Part shown: positions 6,119 to 10,219 of the stretch, in pieces
Layout: each line of letters begins with the position of its first letter
Numbering within the stretch: position 1 is the first letter of the stretch
NCBI GenBank assembly: GCA_017999195.1
Contig: JAGOBP010000097.1
Span: forward strand, 1 to 10,219
Source of the DNA: Thermoflexales bacterium
GTDB lineage: Bacteria; Chloroflexota; Anaerolineae; Fen-1058
Direction of reading: 5' to 3'
DNA: 10,219 nucleotides
Translations under genes and position numbers: made by a program
Notes under the pieces: generated by a model
Told to the model about the DNA's origin: nothing
Seen by the model: only the letters and a program-made list of their open reading frames with translations
Databases searched by the model: none

Positions 6119-7213
6119 ATGCGAACCAGCCATAAAATCTGTGGTGTGTTAAGTCTGTGTGTGTTGCTGCTCACGGCGTGCGCGCAGCCCGCCAGCCCCA
6201 GTTCGACCGCGGCACGATTGCTCTCGGAAACGACGGTCACGCCCGGTGCCCTGCGCGCGCGGCGGATTCCGACGAAGGCTGAGACGCCGGTGGTGGCTGC
6301 GCCCCAGCCCGCGGCCACCGCCCGCCCGATCGCTCCGGCGGCCGCGATCGGAGCGCGTCAACATCTGATGGCCCTGGCTGGCACCAGCAGTCCGCGCCTG
6401 CCTGGTTCGCCGGAAGAGGCTCAGGCCGCGCAATATATTTTGACGACGTTTAAGGCATTCGGGTATAAGACCCAGGTTCAATCGTTTCCATTCACTGCCG
6501 AAGATAATCAAGACCTGACCTCGGCCAATGTGATCGCGCTGAAGCCCGGCCGCTCGTCGCGCGAAATCATCATCGGCGCGCACTACGATTCGCCGGAAGA
6601 CGGGCAGGGGGCCGACGACAACGCCTCGGGCGTGGCGGTGCTGCTGGCCGCCGCCGAAGAAGTGAAGTCGATCGACACGCCGTACACGCTGCGCTTCATC
6701 GCCTTTGGCGCGGAAGAAAATGATCTGAATGGCTCGCGTTACTACGTCGAGCAACTCAGCAAGTCGGACATTCAGAATGTGGTCGCGATGATCAACCTCG
6801 ATAGTCTGATCGCGGGCGACATCGCTTACGTGTATGGCGATGCGGGCACGCCCGACAGCCTGCGCGATTGGCTGCTGAAAACGGCTCAAAATCAGGGGCT
6901 GGAACTGGAAGGCAAAACAGCCAAGGACATGGACAACGCGGATGGGACGCCGTGCGAATGCGCCGATTATGATGCCTTCCAACGCGCGGGCATTCCCTTT
7001 GTTTATTTCGAGGCGACCAATTGGACGCTGGGCGATCAGGACGGCACCACGCAAGTGGCGGTGAACTACGGCGAACACGGCCTGATCCGTCATACGCGCT
7101 TCGACACCATCGATTACCTCGAAGCCACTTTTCCGGGGCGGATTGACCAGCATCTGAAGTTGTTCACCACGCTGCTGGTGCAAGCCCTGACGCAATTCAC
7201 CGCGCCCAATTGA
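6119..7213 (+). CDS. M28-family zinc peptidase, lipoprotein
   Basis: 364 residues. ATG at 6119 with GAGG upstream, 18 nt after the previous gene, so probably the last gene of the operon. The signal ends in lipobox LLTAC (Cys21). An Ala/Pro/Thr-rich linker runs to about residue 75, then the peptidase domain. Di-zinc ligands of family M28 are present: GAHYDS (H155), GADDNASG (D166/D167), GAEEND (E199 catalytic, E200 ligand), NLDS (D228) and RHTRFDT (H325). All ligands are present, so it should be active. M28 enzymes are mostly aminopeptidases or carboxypeptidases acting on small peptides. The anchor places it outside the membrane, where it could trim exported peptides; that link to the precursors is inferred from operon position only. 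Confidence 0.92.
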   Translation: MRTSHKICGVLSLCVLLLTACAQPASPSSTAARLLSETTVTPGALRARRIPTKAETPVVAAPQPAATARPIAPAAAIGARQHLMALAGTSSPRLPGSPEEAQAAQYILTTFKAFGYKTQVQSFPFTAEDNQDLTSANVIALKPGRSSREIIIGAHYDSPEDGQGADDNASGVAVLLAAAEEVKSIDTPYTLRFIAFGAEENDLNGSRYYVEQLSKSDIQNVVAMINLDSLIAGDIAYVYGDAGTPDSLRDWLLKTAQNQGLELEGKTAKDMDNADGTPCECADYDAFQRAGIPFVYFEATNWTLGDQDGTTQVAVNYGEHGLIRHTRFDTIDYLEATFPGRIDQHLKLFTTLLVQALTQFTAPN

Positions 7214-7531
7214 GTGTCGCATCTCACCGATATGGCTGATCCGCGCTATTGGCGTCTAATCTCGATGCCTGCGCCACCAATCGCGAGGCAAAGTGACTGG
7301 CCTGCATCAATCCCTGCGGCTACAGACTTGCGGTAGCAAAGGGCTACTCTCTGGGATTTTGATGACGCGGGCTGGCACGACAAGGTGTCAATGCAATCAG
7401 CCTTGACGCGCCAGAAAAGGCAAACTGAAGATGTGGCGCTATGGTGCGACTAGACAGCTAGGGCCAGAAAACTCGTGCGCCAAGGAATTTGAGCGTGGTT
7501 AACGCGTGCGAATCAAGGGTCAAAACGCGAG
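7214..7531. other. 318-bp gap between converging genes, no gene found
   Basis: Separates the 3' end of the M28 gene from the 3' end of the nagZ-type gene. I see no convincing ORF, tRNA or strong GC-rich hairpin followed by a T-run. Short GCTAC (7319-7323), GTAGC (7333-7337) and GCTAC (7343-7347) copies could form two alternative 5-bp hairpins just ahead of GGGATTTTGATG, but this is weak as a terminator. Termination of both operons must occur here or read through. Confidence 0.5.
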
Positions 7532-8575
7532 TCAAAGACGGTTCTTGAGTTGCTGGATCCGCGCATGCGATTGATGGATCCGCGCCTCGGTCAAGGTGCC
7601 TGCTTGCACCAGTTGCTTGACGATGGCGATCGCCTGTGCGGCAAGATCAGGCGCAAACTCAAGATTGTTACCCAGCGCTAAAATATCAACGCCCGCATCG
7701 AGGGCCAATCGAATGGCGGTTGGCAGATCATAGTACCGCCGGATCGCCCCCATCTGCAAATCATCCGACATCACCACGCCGTCGTAACCAAGCTTGTCGC
7801 GCAAGAGACCCGTAACGATCGACTTGGATAGCGTTGCCGGATACTCAGGATCGAAATTGGCATTGAAGATGTGCGCCGTCATGATCACATCCGCCTGTCC
7901 GGCGGCGATGATCTTTCGATAAGGCTCTAATTCCTCGGGCGACCACGTACCGGTTACATCCGCGATGCCCAGATGTGAATCGTCCGTCGAGCTGCCGTGG
8001 CCGGGAAAGTGCTTGAGCGTTCCCAGCACGTTGTGTCGATGGAACGCGTTGAGTAATTCAAGCGCATGACGCGTGACGATGGCCGGATCAGCCGAGAAAC
8101 TGCGCTCGCGTTTGCCGATGATGGGATTCTGAGGGTTGAGATTGACATCCACCACGGGCGCGAGATTCAGATTGATGCCCAGCCCGGCCAGCAGGACGGC
8201 CATCTGCTCTGCGTATTGTCGCGTAAGGCTAAAGTCGTTGGCCGATCCCAAATACTGCGCGGACACGGTTGCCGGGAAGCCCGTACTGGTCTTCAAGCGC
8301 GCGACCTGACCGCCTTCCTGATCGATGCCGATCAACATCGGGATTGCGGCGAGATTTTGAATCTCAGTCGTCAACGCGCGAACTTGATCCGGCGACTGAA
8401 CGTTGCGTCCGAAACTTGACGTGGGCACATCATAATCAAATAGAAAGACTCCGCCGATTTGACGCTCTCGAATATCTTGAACGATGGGGTTGTCTGCGGT
8501 CAGGGTCAAGCCGCGAAAGCCCACCATCATCATTTGCGCGATCATCAAGTCCAGGCTGGGATGTTCAGGCCACAT
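7532..8575 (-). CDS. nagZ: Beta-N-acetylhexosaminidase, glycoside hydrolase family 3 (NagZ type)
   Basis: 347 residues, single GH3 domain of normal NagZ length. It removes non-reducing N-acetylglucosamine from muropeptides or chitin-type sugars. Visible motifs: IDQEGG (84-89), KHFPGHG (188-194) followed by the D-S-H loop (D199, H201) that forms the Asp-His acid/base dyad typical of NagZ, and VMSDDLQM with the likely nucleophile D271. No signal peptide is present, so it is expected in the cytoplasm, the place of muropeptide recycling in organisms that import anhydro-muropeptides or disaccharides. Its ATG overlaps the stop of the upstream kinase by one base (TGATG), so it is translationally coupled. 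Start alternatives downstream (Met11) would cut the first strand-like segment. Confidence 0.92.
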   Translation of the reverse strand: MWPEHPSLDLMIAQMMMVGFRGLTLTADNPIVQDIRERQIGGVFLFDYDVPTSSFGRNVQSPDQVRALTTEIQNLAAIPMLIGIDQEGGQVARLKTSTGFPATVSAQYLGSANDFSLTRQYAEQMAVLLAGLGINLNLAPVVDVNLNPQNPIIGKRERSFSADPAIVTRHALELLNAFHRHNVLGTLKHFPGHGSSTDDSHLGIADVTGTWSPEELEPYRKIIAAGQADVIMTAHIFNANFDPEYPATLSKSIVTGLLRDKLGYDGVVMSDDLQMGAIRRYYDLPTAIRLALDAGVDILALGNNLEFAPDLAAQAIAIVKQLVQAGTLTEARIHQSHARIQQLKNRL

Positions 8576-9504
8576 CAGATCGACTCCTGTAAGGCAAGTT
8601 CCCGGGCGAGACGGACGCCTCCAAGCACCGGTTGATCAATGAGTGTTACAGGCGTGTATTCACAGCCATGCGCCCCTAACGCGTCGATCACGTGGGCGCG
8701 TAAGAGGGGCGCACCGAGCAGCAAGCCACCCGTCAGAGCCAGCGGAATGGCCTGCGTCATACCCAATGCGCGACTCACCGCCTCAACCGCCTGGGCGAGT
8801 GACTCTCCGGCCTGTTGGACCAATCGTTGTGCGACCCGATCGCCCTGCCCGGCAACCTCGATGACCAAGGGCGCGAGCCGCGCGATTTCGGCGGGCTTAA
8901 TCGGCTGCCCGTAAATAGACGCAACGATTTCCGTTGGGGACGACAGATTCATAAATCGCAATACAGCGTCACGCAGTTCGGTCGGTTCGGCGCGACCGTC
9001 CGCCGCTTGCATGATGGCCCGCAGCGCCCGCCGCGCCAGATCAAAGCCGCTGCCTTCGTCGCCCAGCAGATAGCCCCAGCCGCTGGCCCGCGCTGTTTGA
9101 CCGGCGCGATTCCTGCCCCAGGCCAGCGACCCTGTGCCTGCAATCAGAGCGACACCCCAGTTCTCTGAAGTGGCCGCCGCGAGTGCAATCTCGCCGTCGT
9201 TCACCACCCGCACCCGATCGGCCATCACGTCCCGCGCCCAGGTGACAAGTGCTTCTTGCTCGCGGCTGCGTCCCGCTCCGCCCAGCCCCAGACACGCGGC
9301 CGCGACGCGCTGCGGTGCGATCTGCGCCGCGTCGAATGCCTGCCGCACCGCCTGTGCGAGTTCGCGTTTGGCCGCATCCAGACCAGCCCCCAGCGGATTC
9401 GACGTGCCCGCCTCGCCGACGCCCACTATTTCGCCGCGCAAATTGGCCAGACACGCCCGCGTGCGCGACCCGCCGCCATCGATGCCGATGATCAGATCGT
9501 TCAT
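8575..9504 (-). CDS. BadF/BadG/BcrA/BcrD-type amino-sugar kinase (GlcNAc or MurNAc kinase)
   Basis: 309 residues of the ASKHA-fold kinase family that includes N-acetylglucosamine kinase and clostridial MurK. Phosphate-1 motif GIDGGGSRTR (7-16), AGTSNP (32-37), GLGGAG (73-78), NDG (102-104), the phosphate-2 motif AGTGS (122-126) and GWGYLLGDEGSG (142-153) are all present, as is the C-terminal TGG (258-260). It would use ATP to make GlcNAc-6-phosphate and/or MurNAc-6-phosphate from free sugars. Its place between murQ and nagZ fits: NagZ frees GlcNAc, the kinase phosphorylates it, and MurQ acts on MurNAc-6-P. Whether it takes MurNAc, GlcNAc or both cannot be read from the sequence. ATG at 9504 lies 7 nt after the murQ stop. 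Confidence 0.88.
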   Translation of the reverse strand: MNDLIIGIDGGGSRTRACLANLRGEIVGVGEAGTSNPLGAGLDAAKRELAQAVRQAFDAAQIAPQRVAAACLGLGGAGRSREQEALVTWARDVMADRVRVVNDGEIALAAATSENWGVALIAGTGSLAWGRNRAGQTARASGWGYLLGDEGSGFDLARRALRAIMQAADGRAEPTELRDAVLRFMNLSSPTEIVASIYGQPIKPAEIARLAPLVIEVAGQGDRVAQRLVQQAGESLAQAVEAVSRALGMTQAIPLALTGGLLLGAPLLRAHVIDALGAHGCEYTPVTLIDQPVLGGVRLARELALQESI

Positions 9505-9511
9505 CCTAAAA

Positions 9512-10219
9512 TCAATCTCCGCTGATATTCAGGGCCGCGCGAACCGAGCCATTCGCTTGCGCCAAGCGGCGGCGTGCCGCCTCTGATGAAATGTCCGCCA
9601 AACCTGCGACGAGTGCGGTCTTGACGTGTCCGCCACAGTCGGCCAGAAGTTTTTCCGCAGCCTCAGGACCAAGCCCGCACACGCGCTCCACAATGCGCTG
9701 AGCACGCACGCGCAGCTTGGCATTTGTCGGCTGAACATCGACCATCAAATTGCCATACGTTTTTCCAAGGTGAATCATCGTGCCCGTGCTGATGAGATTC
9801 AACACCATCTTTTCCGCTGTGCCCGCTTTTAAGCGAGTTGAACCAGCGATTACTTCAGGGCCGACGAGCGGGGCGATGTAAATGTCGGCGACCGTTTGCA
9901 GCGGGGCGGGGCGGTTGCAGGCCAACCCGATGGTCAACGCCCCAACCGATCGGGCTGCGCGCAACGCGCCGATGACGTACGGTGTGCGGCCGCTGGCCGT
10001 CAAGCCGACAACGACATCGGCCGCTGTTACGCCCAGGTTTTCGAGTTCACGTTGGCCTTGCGCCTCGTCGTCTTCTGCACCTTCGATCGAGTTGGTGAGG
10101 GCCGTGTATCCGCCCGCGATCAAGCCGCGCACGAGTTCGGGTGAGGTGCCAAACGTCGGCGGCATTTCCGCCGCGTCCAGCACACCCAGTCGCCCGGAAG
10201 TCCCCGCTCCAACGTAGAT
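9512..10219 (-). CDS. murQ: N-acetylmuramic acid 6-phosphate etherase, 5' end beyond window
   Basis: The 235 visible residues cover the C-terminal four-fifths or so; about 60 N-terminal residues lie past the right edge, since the frame stays open through GAGTSGRLG at the window end. The enzyme cleaves the D-lactyl ether of MurNAc-6-phosphate to give GlcNAc-6-phosphate in the cytoplasm. Family motifs seen (numbered from the edge): GAGTSGRLG (4-12), EGAED (46-50, holding a catalytic Glu), SGRTPYV (75-81), GSTRLKAGTAEK (125-136) and YGNLMVDVQPTNAKL (154-168). The small C-terminal helical region of MurQ is present and ends ALNISGD. It is the first visible gene of a murQ-kinase-nagZ recycling operon. 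A start at a GTG near 10183 would remove the first sugar-binding loop and is not credible. Confidence 0.95.
   Translation of the reverse strand: MYVGAGTSGRLGVLDAAEMPPTFGTSPELVRGLIAGGYTALTNSIEGAEDDEAQGQRELENLGVTAADVVVGLTASGRTPYVIGALRAARSVGALTIGLACNRPAPLQTVADIYIAPLVGPEVIAGSTRLKAGTAEKMVLNLISTGTMIHLGKTYGNLMVDVQPTNAKLRVRAQRIVERVCGLGPEAAEKLLADCGGHVKTALVAGLADISSEAARRRLAQANGSVRAALNISGD

Noticed and set aside
6149..7222. 357-codon open frame on the minus strand
   Set aside because: It lies wholly opposite the M28 gene, whose catalytic motifs are intact; the product is Arg/Gly/His-rich as expected of an antisense frame in GC-rich DNA.
7319..7347. GCTAC/GTAGC/GCTAC hairpins as a terminator or attenuator
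   Set aside because: Stems of only 5 bp and no proper T-run directly after.

Overview
The window looks like part of a GC-rich Chloroflexota (Anaerolineae-type) chromosome. This rests on style only: Thr/Pro-rich 'TPVPTRTPTETPVP'-like protein tails, diderm-style lipoprotein signals beside SPFH and pentapeptide genes, and no marker gene, so the assignment is tentative.

Left edge (1-675). Three short genes run leftward on the minus strand and look like ribosomally made, modified peptide (RiPP) precursors. They share the motif SAGY[FL]VRTDL[RH]AG, followed by unrelated short cores. Two of the cores hold five cysteines each and open with CxCDT. The third runs off the window with no cysteine so far. 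A 121-bp divergent promoter region separates them from an ABC exporter. It holds two mirror-image boxes, each a pair of 7-bp direct repeats 4 bp apart, and each box lies exactly 9 bp from a -10-like hexamer, one facing each side. This ties precursors and exporter to one regulator.

Centre (676-7213). Five plus-strand genes are packed like an operon: an ABC exporter with an apparently inactive C39-like N-terminal domain, a two-TM SPFH/band-7 protein, two paralogous pentapeptide-repeat lipoproteins and an M28-family zinc peptidase lipoprotein. Gaps are 14, -4, 3 and 18 nt. A hairpin-rich repeat block lies at the start of the first pentapeptide gene and may have been captured into its N-terminus. 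All five products are predicted at the membrane or outside it. I infer a peptide export and cell-surface maturation or handling system. No RiPP-modifying enzyme is in the window; it would be expected beyond the left edge, downstream of the precursors.

Right part (7214-10219). After a 318-bp gap between converging genes comes a minus-strand peptidoglycan-recycling operon: murQ (cut by the right edge), a BadF/BcrA-type amino-sugar kinase and a nagZ-type beta-N-acetylhexosaminidase. Together they would release, phosphorylate and convert GlcNAc/MurNAc from cell-wall fragments. This section is ordinary housekeeping and appears unrelated to the peptide cluster.
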